This document shows, in pieces, positions 28,001 to 36,472 of a stretch of 64,000 bases of DNA (the stretch's first letter is position 1; each line of letters starts with the position of its first letter). A model generated the notes under the pieces. It was not told the origin of the DNA and ran no database searches. It saw only the letters and a program-made list of their open reading frames with translations. Source of the DNA: an uncultured Succinivibrio sp. (lineage in GTDB: Bacteria; Pseudomonadota; Gammaproteobacteria; Enterobacterales; Succinivibrionaceae); the NCBI GenBank assembly GCA_934218695.1, contig CAKQDA010000005.1:1-64000 (forward strand), read 5' to 3'. The position numbers and the translations under genes were made by a program.

Positions 28001-29544
28001 CAGATCCTGACAAACAACTGAAGATAAATACAGCAAAAGTAATCACACCAGAAGAAAGAGCCTTAGCCAGCAGTATTCAGGAACAGGTAAAAAATCAGAC
28101 TGTAGTACAGGGACAGTCGCCTGACGGTGAAAATGTAGTTTCAGATGAGGATGATATCTTCAGGACCAGCGATAAAAAGCCTGAGAACTCTGACCTGCAG
28201 AGTGCAGTCAAAAGCAGACCTTCAGTTCTTGTAGGATTAAATGCAAAAGAAGGAGCTGATGTAGATGCTCTGCCTGAAGATCCTCTGAGTGTTACCCAAA
28301 ACCAGCAGAACAGTTTAAAGGGAGTGGATGGTGCCGTTCAGAATAAATCCGTAGAAAGCAAAATATTAGCTTCAACTGTACCATCAATGGAACTTGAAGA
28401 TCAGGTTGTACCATCAGATGTAAAGCAGGATCTGAACTTAGAGAAAAAACTCAGCGATAAGGCTGAAAATGACAGTAACGAATCAACTCTTACCATTAAC
28501 AGGATCCCTGAAAAAACCCCAGGTGCAGCAGCTATTACCCAGGGACAGAGTGAACCTATTCCAGAAAAAAGTGTGGTTGACAGTGTTGGTGATGTAAAAG
28601 AAAAAAACGGATTTTTCTCAAAGTTAGCTTCAATTTTTGGCAAAAAGTCAGCAGAAACAAGTCCCAAAACGGAAACTTCTGTAAACAGCCCTGCCGCAGC
28701 GGCACCTAATCTGATGTCACTAATGTCAAAAGGTTCTCCTTTAGACAGTCTCATGTACAGTCTCAGGGTACAGGCTAACAATACAGCCCTTCCCGATGCT
28801 CTAAGAGAAGAGGCTAAGAACTATCTTGATAAACTTGAAAATCCTATTGATGATTTACCATCAGTTGCCAACTGGCTGAATTTTACCTCAGGACCTATGT
28901 CCCCAACCTCTCCACAGGCACTGGCACTTCATCAGTGGGCATTCATGCTTTTATCAATCAGGTTTGCTCAACTGGGAAAATCTGTAGATAAGTTCCTAAA
29001 GAAAGATGTCGACCTTATGGAAGACAGATTTGATAAAACCTTAGATGAAATGAAAGAGAGCATTGCATCAAATGGTAAAAACTCCATACCATCCTTATTA
29101 GATGAGACACTCGATCAGATCGTAAGATATCAGAACCCAGGTAAGGAGAATCTGCCTCTGCTGTTCCAGTACATTCCTCTTCCTCCAACCTATGATGGTG
29201 GGCGAGAAGGCGGATTTAATGCTGTACCAGTAATTGAGGAAGACGGTAAAAAAGCATGGCATCTGAACTTTGTGTTTGATATTGAGAAATTAGGCCCAAT
29301 TGAGATCAAGGCAGAAGCAAAACTTCCGGAATTAAAAATCTCGGTTGTAGCAGGTACATTCAATGCTCTGCAGAAAGTTCAGGAAACACTGCCAACTCTA
29401 AAGGAAAAGCTTCAGGATCTTGGCATTACAACACGCACTGCCACAGCCCGTATGGGTAAAGTTCATATAAAAGAAAAAAATGAACATCCGATTGTTGATG
29501 TGAAAACAAAAAAAGACGGATCAACTTTCTCTGTTGATATCTAG
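25093..29544 (+). CDS. Giant FliK-like flagellar hook-length control protein with coiled-coil repeats
   Basis: 1483 aa, no signal peptide or membrane segment. Residues about 425-690 hold nine or ten imperfect units of roughly 26 residues alternating AVNALKESVLSK and AVKEALEQS patterns around a QNSAK spacer, predicted to be long helix or coiled coil. Residues 700-1180 are acidic, Ser/Asp/Lys-rich and probably disordered. The C-terminal 250 residues are folded; the part FVFDIEKLGPIEIKAEAKLP, then LPTLKEKLQDLGI, resembles the FliK C-terminal domain that switches export specificity. The next gene encodes a FlhB C-domain homologue, a typical fliK neighbour. E. coli FliK has 375 aa. The family call rests on the C-terminus and context. 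Confidence 0.65.
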   Translation: MDTIDVDLKTSVDKSHTDLNKTESGTATENKKAQINANATAKYVSVISKHKGLLAESQSRTFNQLNSSLNSFVRDSSAIAKESYNEDSAVMGHYRKLTVQVINRDPNLQEKVAADLSSQNEMVRSRDAAQVLESDLKNLPKVLSEGTVAGQNLGKFICQSVVNLTDYENMGAGLQRDLAIRQVFAPTEELSLRSKQATAEVLSASIAYVKSNQPDVLATLKPDQQEIVRAKPGSTTPQIMTRYLRQALDEFPEDSTYLDIFKQSKKTEDAEDSFKDDVSKDTAKRIHDLIAKAALTARKGNLLNTKEEIGLEKNTLNKIETVPQDDSSSEEKTVQASKMSLSELSARAAKLQQQFREERMRLASEGKLPDPAVKQIYPSDDFLADNEITRQKIAQVDRAIDKKIASSSLQNQTGRTDTVRTEPALTADEIKKLALDAVKEALKETVKSQIEANQNAAKLAATEAVNALKESVLSKFESNQNITKEVASLAVKEALEQSTKAQIEASQNSAKKAVEEAVNTLKESMLSKLEAAQNSTKEIAAIAVKEALEQSSKNQLEANQNSVRDAATQAVNALKESVLSKISDSENNSKSAAEKAVKEALAKFEESQNQAKDATTQAVKDLKESVKAQLEQTQTSAKEAAALAAKTVLEENAKAQNQSAQDTAKEAVRQALKEALEGSPLAKNDLRQNAYENSNAFNISYRGSTLTHFDSYSIGPELSVKIPDGISEYSSDSKTGSDLNSVNREQKTEALKEQFLKSQTLQEQDNANDSSEDVADNENSDENSSKVLTVAKDKTKTEVAADSKANLNSVKAQTVVSSENVKTDADENAAETADDAKTAADGDEADRDNTVSETPAVSDRNTLKKAETATDESVQKEPSFDFENDIAKETAETLSNESNPQSSPDTDKSSAASDASSNISLSQNGSALITGNTEDDSSSDKTPFTGTTSDKTLNITDGDTGSLPQDDYRADPDKQLKINTAKVITPEERALASSIQEQVKNQTVVQGQSPDGENVVSDEDDIFRTSDKKPENSDLQSAVKSRPSVLVGLNAKEGADVDALPEDPLSVTQNQQNSLKGVDGAVQNKSVESKILASTVPSMELEDQVVPSDVKQDLNLEKKLSDKAENDSNESTLTINRIPEKTPGAAAITQGQSEPIPEKSVVDSVGDVKEKNGFFSKLASIFGKKSAETSPKTETSVNSPAAAAPNLMSLMSKGSPLDSLMYSLRVQANNTALPDALREEAKNYLDKLENPIDDLPSVANWLNFTSGPMSPTSPQALALHQWAFMLLSIRFAQLGKSVDKFLKKDVDLMEDRFDKTLDEMKESIASNGKNSIPSLLDETLDQIVRYQNPGKENLPLLFQYIPLPPTYDGGREGGFNAVPVIEEDGKKAWHLNFVFDIEKLGPIEIKAEAKLPELKISVVAGTFNALQKVQETLPTLKEKLQDLGITTRTATARMGKVHIKEKNEHPIVDVKTKKDGSTFSVDI
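26372..27136 (+). repeat. Degenerate 78-bp tandem repeat array inside the FliK-like gene
   Basis: About nine units encoding 26-residue helical repeats. Two alternating types are seen (NALKESVLSK and VKEALEQSxK), each followed by a QNSxK element, suggesting expansion as pairs of units. One unit (around 26880-26940) is shortened. Confidence 0.75.
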
Positions 29545-29551
29545 GTGAATT

Positions 29552-30043
29552 ATGCTGAATACCGATGATAAAAACGCCGATAAAAAGAAAGCAGCTGAAA
29601 ATGAATCAGTAGAAACTTCTGTTGTAGACACTGAAAACGGCGAGACTTTAAGCTCTGAGACGATAAAAGCTCAGGAAATGAAAACAGATAATTCCATCAG
29701 TGCCACTGATGAAGATCTGTCCTTTAAGGCAAGCTATGAAAAAGCATCAGCTGCTGTTGCCATCTCTTATAACGAAGAGAAACAGTCCCCTTTTGTAAGT
29801 GCTTTAGGTTATGAATCAAGAGCTCAGGCCATCATTGACATGGCTAAAGAGCTTGGAGTTTATGTTCATAAAGATCCTGTATTATTAAATGAGCTTAAAG
29901 CTTTAAAGGAAGGAGAAGAGGTTCCAGAACAGCTGTTCCAGATAATTGCAGAAATTTTAGCATTCAGCTATCTGTTACAGGGAAAAACTCCTGAAAGCTA
30001 CACCAGAGCTGACGGATCCAAGGCTATCAATACCAAAGCTTAA
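29552..30043 (+). CDS. FlhB C-terminal-domain homologue (FlhB2/YlqH type)
   Basis: 163 aa. After an 80-residue polar, disordered N-terminus, residues from about 84 on match the cytoplasmic domain of FlhB/YscU: AAVAISYNEEKQSPFVSALG, then AIIDMAKELGVYVHKDPVLL and VPEQLFQIIAEILAFSYLL. No membrane segments are present, and the autocleavage NPTH motif is absent (KASA at that place). Such stand-alone FlhB-C proteins are usually encoded next to fliK and can substitute for the FlhB C-terminal fragment in some bacteria. It begins 8 bp after the FliK-like stop with AGGTGA as ribosome site, so the two are co-translated. Confidence 0.85.
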   Translation: MLNTDDKNADKKKAAENESVETSVVDTENGETLSSETIKAQEMKTDNSISATDEDLSFKASYEKASAAVAISYNEEKQSPFVSALGYESRAQAIIDMAKELGVYVHKDPVLLNELKALKEGEEVPEQLFQIIAEILAFSYLLQGKTPESYTRADGSKAINTKA

Positions 30044-30080
30044 TCAGGATTTACTGTTTTTACTGATAACCTATACTGTT

Positions 30081-30115
30081 AAAGCTGACAGCAGGATGTC
30101 AGCTTTATATTTTTT
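30081..30115 (+). terminator. Terminator after the FlhB-like gene
   Basis: AAAGCTGACA (30081-30090) pairs perfectly with TGTCAGCTTT (30097-30106) around a 6-nt loop; a T-rich tail follows. Confidence 0.88.
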
Positions 30116-30133
30116 AAGACACGAGCATACTGC

Positions 30134-32767
30134 CTAGTCATTAGAAACATAAGGTACTGGTACAGGATCAGGATTTGGATCTGCAATAATTGTACAGTTC
30201 TGATCGACGTACATAACCTTATCAATTCTTACAGGAAGTAAATTCAACCCAGGCATCATACAGGTATCTGCAACAATGTTGCCTGACTTGTTAAAGTTTA
30301 CAAACTTAATACCTTCAGGTTTCTTTAACTCAAGAGAGTTGACACCACGTTCCTTTAGAAATCTGCCGTAGACTCTCATAGCTCCGGATGAACCAAACAA
30401 TCCTGTTGACTTGTTGTTGTCAAAACCCACCCAGGTAGCCACTACCTGATCAGAGTCTATACCTACAGACCAGGTATCACGACTGTCATTGGTGGTTCCG
30501 GTCTTGGTGGCAATATTGACATTAGGGAAAAGTCTGCCAATCCTGCGACCTGTACCAATTTTTGTTGCTTCAGTCATAACATACATTGTCAGGTATGAAT
30601 CTCTTGGATCAAGTGTTGGTTTTACTTTTGAGTTTGCTCTCTCATAGACAATCTTTCCATCTTTTACCACGGTACGCAGTGTTGTTAAGTCCTTATAGCT
30701 GCCATCGGTTGCAAGACTTGTATAAATCTGAGTCACCTCAAATGGTGTCAGCTCAATGGTACCTAACAGCATTGACGGAAAGAAAGGGATCCTGCTCTTT
30801 TCAATTCCAACATTCATCAGAGTATCTCTTACATGGTTAAGACCGACTCGCATACCGATTTTAACTGTTGGAACATTCATTGAACGGGCCATTGCCACAT
30901 AGGTAGGAATTCTACCGTGGTACTTCTTATCATCGTTATGAGGCTGCCACAGTTTACCGTCAGCAAGTTTTACGGTAATAGGTGTATCATTTACCAAAGT
31001 GCCAGTATGAATACCGTTATGGAAAGCTGTTAAATAAACAAAAGGTTTAATGATTGATCCTACCTGTCTTTTACCCTCCATCACGCGGTTAAAGCCTGCA
31101 TATTGAGGGGTTCTGCTTCCAACTACAGCTGAGACTTCAGCAGTACGCCATGAACTTACCACCATTGCAGCTTCCATACCGCGCAAGCCGGTCTCCTTTT
31201 CAATAGCGTTCAACTCATTCTGAACGGCATCTTCAGCTGACTGCTGAGCCTGAGGATCAAGACTTGTAAAGATCTTAATGCCGTTACCGGACAGGAAATC
31301 AGGACCGAATTTTGATGAAATTTCTTTCTTTAAAACACCCATGAAGGCTGGGGTTTTAGAATAGTTCATCGAGCCTCGTTTTATGACTCCTAAAGGACGG
31401 GCTGAATACTGCTCAAACTCTGTATCATTGATGATACCTCTGTTTCTTAAAACAGCTAAAACAGTATTTCGTCTTTCCAAAGCCTGCTCTGGGTGTCTCC
31501 ATGGATCATAATATGAAGGACCTTTAATGATACCAACTAACAAGGCCATCTGATCCTGAGTCAGCTCTGAGATTGGAACTCCAAAGTAAAAGTATGAAGC
31601 CAGACCAAAACCATAAATTCCGGCAGCACCGTTCTGTCCTAAATAAATTTCATTCATGTAAGCTTCTAGGATCTGATCTTTGGTATATCTGTGGTTCATG
31701 ATAAGAGCCATGATGATCTCTTTGAACTTACGGGTGTAACTCTTTTGTGAGTTTAAAAAGTAGTTTTTGACAAGCTGCTGAGTAATTGTAGAACCACCTT
31801 CAACTACAGAATGGGCAATAGCATTCTTAACAAATGCTCTGGCAATTGCGAAGAAATTAACACCGATGTTGGTTCTAAAAGAGCGATCCTCGATCTCCAG
31901 CAAAGTGGTAACCAGTGATTCTGGCACTTCTGACAACTGAATAAAAATTCTGTCCTCTTTAGGATCAATACGGTTGATTCTGTCCAGAAGAACGGGATCC
32001 ATTCTCACATACCCCAATTCCTCATGAGAATCAGCATTAATGATTTGAGCAACTCTCTGACCATTAAATGTTACTAACAGTGAAACCTTTCCTTCAGCAC
32101 CATCAGGAAAGTCAAAAGGTCTTCGAAGGATAACCACACGACCGGTCCTCTGGTTTGCAGCATATTCTCCTGGCTTTTGAGGATTATTTACCATTCTGTA
32201 TTTTAAGAGCTTTAACTCATACTCCATCTGTTTTAATGACAGTTTCTGATCAGGATAAAGCTCTAACGGTCTTGAGTAGACTACTGCTGGCAGCACCCAT
32301 TTGTCATCAACGCCGAATTTAGATAAAACCACAGAGTCAAAGTAAACAAACAGCAACGCTAAAATTACTGCTCCAACAACACCGACCTTTAAGCAAAAGT
32401 AAATAAACTTCTTTTTAATGTTCTTTGTCTTTTCAGGCTTTTTGCTGTTTTTGTCAGGTTCTCTGCCGCTATCGCCTGTATTCTCAGGACCTTTTCTTAG
32501 AGTCTCTGACTGATTAAAAGAGCTTTCCTGAAAGGAATTATCAGCGTATCCATTTTGAGAATAAGAATTACCTGACATATCACCCTCACTGAAAGATGGC
32601 TCTGAAAAGCCTTCCTCGCTGTCAAGATTATTACGTACACCTTGCTCACCAAAAGTTGGCTCAGGGCGATTGGGATCATCTTTAGTTGGATCTATTCTGT
32701 CGATACGGTCTTCTGCGTCTACAGCACTAAACCCCTTTAAAAAATCGTCACTATTATTGTTATTCAT
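30134..32767 (-). CDS. mrcB: Penicillin-binding protein 1B (bifunctional class A PBP)
   Basis: 877 aa. Polymerises lipid II and cross-links peptidoglycan. A cytoplasmic, acidic N-terminus of about 118 residues precedes one membrane segment (121-144), a UB2H-like regulatory domain (about 160-260), the GT51 glycosyltransferase (EIEDRSF with catalytic Glu293; GGSTITQQLVKN), and a transpeptidase (SIIK with Ser571, SMN, and KTGTTNDSRDTW). UB2H is the docking site of LpoB in E. coli. The neighbourhood mrcB/dksA resembles that of E. coli, where mrcB is a few genes from dksA. Confidence 0.95.
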   Translation of the reverse strand: MNNNNSDDFLKGFSAVDAEDRIDRIDPTKDDPNRPEPTFGEQGVRNNLDSEEGFSEPSFSEGDMSGNSYSQNGYADNSFQESSFNQSETLRKGPENTGDSGREPDKNSKKPEKTKNIKKKFIYFCLKVGVVGAVILALLFVYFDSVVLSKFGVDDKWVLPAVVYSRPLELYPDQKLSLKQMEYELKLLKYRMVNNPQKPGEYAANQRTGRVVILRRPFDFPDGAEGKVSLLVTFNGQRVAQIINADSHEELGYVRMDPVLLDRINRIDPKEDRIFIQLSEVPESLVTTLLEIEDRSFRTNIGVNFFAIARAFVKNAIAHSVVEGGSTITQQLVKNYFLNSQKSYTRKFKEIIMALIMNHRYTKDQILEAYMNEIYLGQNGAAGIYGFGLASYFYFGVPISELTQDQMALLVGIIKGPSYYDPWRHPEQALERRNTVLAVLRNRGIINDTEFEQYSARPLGVIKRGSMNYSKTPAFMGVLKKEISSKFGPDFLSGNGIKIFTSLDPQAQQSAEDAVQNELNAIEKETGLRGMEAAMVVSSWRTAEVSAVVGSRTPQYAGFNRVMEGKRQVGSIIKPFVYLTAFHNGIHTGTLVNDTPITVKLADGKLWQPHNDDKKYHGRIPTYVAMARSMNVPTVKIGMRVGLNHVRDTLMNVGIEKSRIPFFPSMLLGTIELTPFEVTQIYTSLATDGSYKDLTTLRTVVKDGKIVYERANSKVKPTLDPRDSYLTMYVMTEATKIGTGRRIGRLFPNVNIATKTGTTNDSRDTWSVGIDSDQVVATWVGFDNNKSTGLFGSSGAMRVYGRFLKERGVNSLELKKPEGIKFVNFNKSGNIVADTCMMPGLNLLPVRIDKVMYVDQNCTIIADPNPDPVPVPYVSND

Positions 32768-33123
32768 TTGTTTCTTTCTAAAAAAATTTATGCTGTATTA
32801 TAGCAAAAGGACACGATATAAAACGCTAAAAATAGAGTTCTTATGAAAAGTTAATTATACACAGGTAAAACTGACAAGATTAAGATTGTCCAAAAGCAAA
32901 ATATATTTGGTAAAAACGAAACATACATCAACGAAACTGATGATTTTGTCTGTGTTTTTAGATCATGCGTCAAATAATCAACTTCAATTCTTGATAGAAA
33001 GTAAATAATAAAGGATAATTGCTCACTCAAAGAGAGCCTAAAATTGGTTCTTTTGTTTAATCATAATGATACTTAATACATACACTGTATTTTTGGACAG
33101 TAATTAAGTTAAGGAAGACGAAT
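32768..33123. other. Intergenic region between mrcB and dksA
   Basis: 356 AT-rich bases between divergent genes, carrying both promoters. I find no convincing -10/-35 pair, hairpin, small ORF or RNA gene in it. Confidence 0.4.
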
Positions 33124-33585
33124 ATGGCTGACAATGAAAAGACTGCTGCTGCAATCGACTCTATGGGCCCTTTAGCAATCGCTGGTGTTGAACCTTACCA
33201 AGAACAGCCTGGCGAAGAATACATGAACGAGAAGCAGAAGGAGCATTTCAAAAAGATCCTAACTGCATGGCGCGATCAGTTACGCAATGAGGTAGATCGT
33301 ACCGTAGGTCATATGAAGAGTGAGGCTGCAAATTTCCCTGATCCTCTGGATAGAGCATCACAGGAGGAAGAATTCGCTCTTGAATTACGTGCACGCGATC
33401 GTGAACGTAAGTTAATCAAAAAAATAGAAAAGACTCTGGCAAAGATTGATAATGATGAATTCGGTTACTGTGAACAGTGTGGTACCGAGATCGGAATTAA
33501 ACGTCTGGAAGCAAGACCAACAGCTGATTTATGCGTAGACTGCAAGTCACTGGCAGAAATCAAAGAAAAACAGCTTCAAGGCTAA
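33124..33585 (+). CDS. dksA: RNA polymerase-binding transcription factor DksA
   Basis: 153 aa (E. coli 151). Binds the RNA polymerase secondary channel and, with ppGpp, represses rRNA promoters and activates amino-acid genes. The coiled-coil domain (about 35-110) carries the acidic tip in [12 protein letters not shown]. The four-Cys zinc finger (CEQCG with CVDC) and a C-terminal helix are intact. TAAGGAAGACGAAT gives a good ribosome site. Upstream of gluQ, as in many gammaproteobacteria. Confidence 0.98.
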   Translation: MADNEKTAAAIDSMGPLAIAGVEPYQEQPGEEYMNEKQKEHFKKILTAWRDQLRNEVDRTVGHMKSEAANFPDPLDRASQEEEFALELRARDRERKLIKKIEKTLAKIDNDEFGYCEQCGTEIGIKRLEARPTADLCVDCKSLAEIKEKQLQG

Positions 33586-33614
33586 TTAGATTTAAAAGAA
33601 ATGCAGGTGACTAT

Positions 33615-34508
33615 ATGTCGCCTGTTTTTTTATCAGCTATGTACATCGGACGCTTTGCCCCATCCCCTTCAGGAAGACTTCATTTTGGTTCTCTTGTTGC
33701 AGCTTTGGGATCTTATCTTAGAGCGCGCAGTGAGAACGGTCGTATTCTCCTCAGAATTGAAGATCTAGATTTTTACAGATGCAAAAAAGAATATACATCT
33801 GTCATTATCAGAGAGCTTCACACTCTCGGATTTGAATATGATGGTGATCCTTATATTCAGTCAGAACACACAGACCTGTATCTTGAAAAGGCAAAAGAGC
33901 TTTTAAACCATGGTGAAGCGTATTACTGCCAATGTACAAGAGCAATGAAAAAGAAAACTCCGTGTCACTGTAAAGAACTGCATTTAGAGCAAAAGGAAGA
34001 CACAAACTACGCTTTAAATTATGAAGTAAAAGATGTTTGCAATAATTCTTTTGAAGACGTTCTTTTAGGCAGAATTCACACAGAAAAGATACAGAACGAG
34101 CTTACTTTAATCCGTGCCGATAAAGTTATTTCCTATAACTTAGGATGCGTCTGTGATGACATTCTCGGAGGTGTAACTGAGATAGTAAGAGGTTCAGATT
34201 TAATAGACATTACACCTGCTCAGCTGTCATTGTACTCAAGTTTTAATACAGAACCTCCAGGATATCTTCATCTGCCTTTAATCATGCAGGACAGAGAGAA
34301 AAAACTCTCAAAACAGAACCATTCCCCTGCTGTACTTGATCTTGCAGGTCCGCAGCAACTGCTGATTACAGGACTTAAACTTCTAAATCAGGAAACAGAT
34401 GATCTTGATGAAAAGATGTCTGTTAAAAAGATCCTTTCTATGGCAATAGACCGTTTTAATGTTAAAAACATCAGTAAAGAGCCTTTACTGTTAACAAATA
34501 TGATGTAA
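33615..34508 (+). CDS. gluQ: Glutamyl-Q tRNA(Asp) synthetase
   Basis: 297 aa. A truncated GluRS-like enzyme that attaches glutamate to the queuosine of tRNA(Asp). FAPSPSGRLHFGSL is the HIGH-like motif, CQCTRAMKKKTPCHC binds zinc, and KKLSKQNHS is the KMSKS equivalent; the anticodon-binding domain is absent, as in the family. The open frame runs back to 33531 inside dksA, but AGGTGA at 33605-33610 supports ATG 33615 (ATG 33639, MYIGRFAPSP, is an alternative). It is followed here by inserted accessory genes instead of pcnB. Confidence 0.93.
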   Translation: MSPVFLSAMYIGRFAPSPSGRLHFGSLVAALGSYLRARSENGRILLRIEDLDFYRCKKEYTSVIIRELHTLGFEYDGDPYIQSEHTDLYLEKAKELLNHGEAYYCQCTRAMKKKTPCHCKELHLEQKEDTNYALNYEVKDVCNNSFEDVLLGRIHTEKIQNELTLIRADKVISYNLGCVCDDILGGVTEIVRGSDLIDITPAQLSLYSSFNTEPPGYLHLPLIMQDREKKLSKQNHSPAVLDLAGPQQLLITGLKLLNQETDDLDEKMSVKKILSMAIDRFNVKNISKEPLLLTNMM

Positions 34509-34749
34509 AACAACAATTACTTTTACCTGCGCTGCTGCTTGATCTAAAAAAACTTTAAAAGTACCATTCGTTCAAGGATCATCAGTGAGTAAATGAGCTT
34601 TGTTGTAAACGCATTGTACAGGTGGGCTCTGTTATTCCTAGAAGCCAACAAAATTCCTGAATTTGAATTTTTTTTAAATCGCTGCAGAATTCAGAATGCT
34701 TTACTGATAGTTGCTGAGTAAAAGATTTCTTAGGACAGTTTAATTCACC

Positions 34750-35166
34750 ATGTGGAAATATTACGCATTATTATCGGCTCTGTTTGCAGCACTGACAGCC
34801 ATCTTTGCAAAAGTTGGTGTTAAGGGCATCAACTCAAATCTTGCGACAGCGATTCGAACTACAGTAATACTGTTACTTCCCTGGGGTATTGTTGCTTTTA
34901 CAGGTCACATTGGAAAGCTAAAAGTAATCAGTCGTCACACTTGGTGTTTTCTCTTACTTTCAGTACTTGCAACTGGTCTGTCATGGCTGTTCTACTTTAA
35001 AGCACTGCAGACAGGTTCAGTATCACGAGTAGCACCTATAGATAAGTTAAGCGTTGTCATTACCACCTTTCTAGCATTTTTTCTCCTGAGAGAAACAATA
35101 AGTTTAAAAACTTTGATTGGAGATGTTCTGATCACAACTGGAAGTATTTTTATGTTGTGGAAATAA
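34750..35166 (+). CDS. EamA-type (DMT superfamily) small transporter
   Basis: 138 aa with about five hydrophobic segments, corresponding to a single EamA half. It begins WKYYALLSALFAALTAIFAK and includes GLSWLFYFKALQTGSVSRVAPIDKLS, the signature of a widespread stand-alone 140-aa EamA family. Members of the superfamily usually act as dimers exporting small metabolites; the substrate is unknown. It is the first gene of the segment that separates gluQ from pcnB. Confidence 0.85.
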   Translation: MWKYYALLSALFAALTAIFAKVGVKGINSNLATAIRTTVILLLPWGIVAFTGHIGKLKVISRHTWCFLLLSVLATGLSWLFYFKALQTGSVSRVAPIDKLSVVITTFLAFFLLRETISLKTLIGDVLITTGSIFMLWK

Positions 35167-35184
35167 TCATCACTAAATTTTGAT

Positions 35185-35403
35185 TTATGCCGACTTTTTT
35201 CGGCTCTCGACCTTAAAATTGTGTGTGGCAACTCTTGTGATGATTGTTACTATATCTTGGAGCTCAACAGTAAAGTTTTCCCCGACCGCGAGAACTGCGC
35301 TGTTTTTGTTCCCTTTGTAAAGACATTCAACCACCCCTGTTTCAGGATTTCCCATACAAGCAAAACGCCCAAGACAATCATGGAATGGTATCTCCCATCG
35401 CAT
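35185..35403 (-). CDS. Small hypothetical protein next to the ImmA relic
   Basis: A 72-aa frame starting RWEIPFHDCLGRFACMGN. Not recognised. GGAGG directly abuts the ATG, leaving no normal spacing, and an in-frame stop lies four codons upstream, so the start is doubtful and the gene may be truncated. It lies downstream of the ImmA-like relic on the same strand and has a more GC-rich, transferred-looking composition than the core genes. It could be a true accessory gene or a fragment. Confidence 0.4.
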   Translation of the reverse strand: MRWEIPFHDCLGRFACMGNPETGVVECLYKGNKNSAVLAVGENFTVELQDIVTIITRVATHNFKVESRKKSA

Positions 35404-35515
35404 CCTCCTTTCTCAAACAAGTCATAGGCATTACCTCCTCAAATTAGCTGTTATGCTTAATTACGTACTATGTTTGTAAAAAAAGAGTCTCTTACTACAA
35501 TTGCTGCAGCAAGAG

Positions 35516-36169
35516 TCATAGTAAGCTGCATTCTTCAAGACGAATTTCTACAGATTGCTTTGAAACATCGAAAAAATCCGCAAGGGTACAGATAGCGTTC
35601 CTGTTATCCTTTCCATACGATATGCCAAGATGCTCTGCCGCCTCAACGAACGTATCTTTCGGCATAAGAATTCTTGGTGCAATGCCGATGGCTTGTGATT
35701 CCATAATGTTTTCTTCATCCGTTGACTCCGGCAACTGATCCACCCGACATTTGCAGTACTTCGCATATCTCGGAAGAGAGTACTTCTGCATCTTATAATA
35801 ATATCGATGTTTGTACCAATGAACGCATTCGTGGGCAATCGTATTATTGCGGCAGCCAGTATTTGTCTTTTTTACTGCTTCAGGATCAATCAGTACAGTT
35901 TTTGCTTTAAACGATTTTGTGTCGTATAGTCCCACATCAGGATCGTATACTTCTACAGCGCCATCCGTGAAAATCGTCATTCCGTAAATGTCAAGTTCCT
36001 CCGAAAGACAAACGTACTTGACATCCAGCCCCAGTCCTGCTCCCTTGTTTAGCATATATTCAAATTTGGCTGTGTTTGAAACAAAGACACTGCCATTGTT
36101 ATCAGTGGAGGTATATTTCTCAAGGAAATCATTTTCTTCCAGAGTAAGAGACTTTTCATCAGTTTTCTT
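35516..36169 (-). pseudogene. ImmA/IrrE-type metallopeptidase gene, truncated at its 5' end
   Basis: The frame encodes AHECVHWYKH, the HExxH zinc-protease site of ImmA/IrrE proteins, which cleave repressors in mobile elements. The first ATG gives 179 aa (from 36055), but the frame stays open upstream with protein-like sequence (DEKSLTLEENDFLEKYTS) to 36169, with no start codon, and then meets GGGTCAGTACAG and a stop. The original N-terminus therefore seems to have been removed by an insertion or rearrangement at 36169/36170. An internal start could still give a product. Confidence 0.65.
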
Positions 36170-36470
36170 GGGTCAGTACAGAAAAGTGTGGGATTAGCAA
36201 AAAGATTCGTTATCCAACAGAAAGGTAGTGGTTGTCAATCAGAAAGTTAAGAACATAAGATGGAATAGTTATGGTCTGCCAACATATTTCTTTCTTAAAC
36301 TGTTTGATGTCTCAAGACAAAGGTGGAGATCTTTGGAAGATGACTGATCAAAGATCCCACAGTTTTTAGGACTGAAGCAAGTAAAATTTAGCTTTTCTGA
36401 TGCCGTCGATACAGCTAAATGTAAACATACAATTAAATGGCAGATGTACAATATTAACCGATACAGGTGA
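36170..36470. mobile_element. Possible insertion-sequence remnant (terminal repeat only)
   Basis: The sequence starting GGGTCAGTACAGAAAAGTGT at 36170 resembles the terminal inverted repeat of IS256/Mutator-type elements and abuts the broken ImmA gene. No transposase is recognisable. A short frame to 36347 reads NIRWNSYGLPTYFFLKLFDV, protein-like but unidentified. No second terminal repeat was found. Confidence 0.3.
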
Positions 36471-36472
36471 CT

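Noticed and set aside
34570..34690. Possible 6S-like or other small RNA between gluQ and the EamA gene
   Set aside because: Only short complementary stretches (GGGCT/AGCC) were seen; no central bulge or full-length pairing could be built. An Infernal search would decide.
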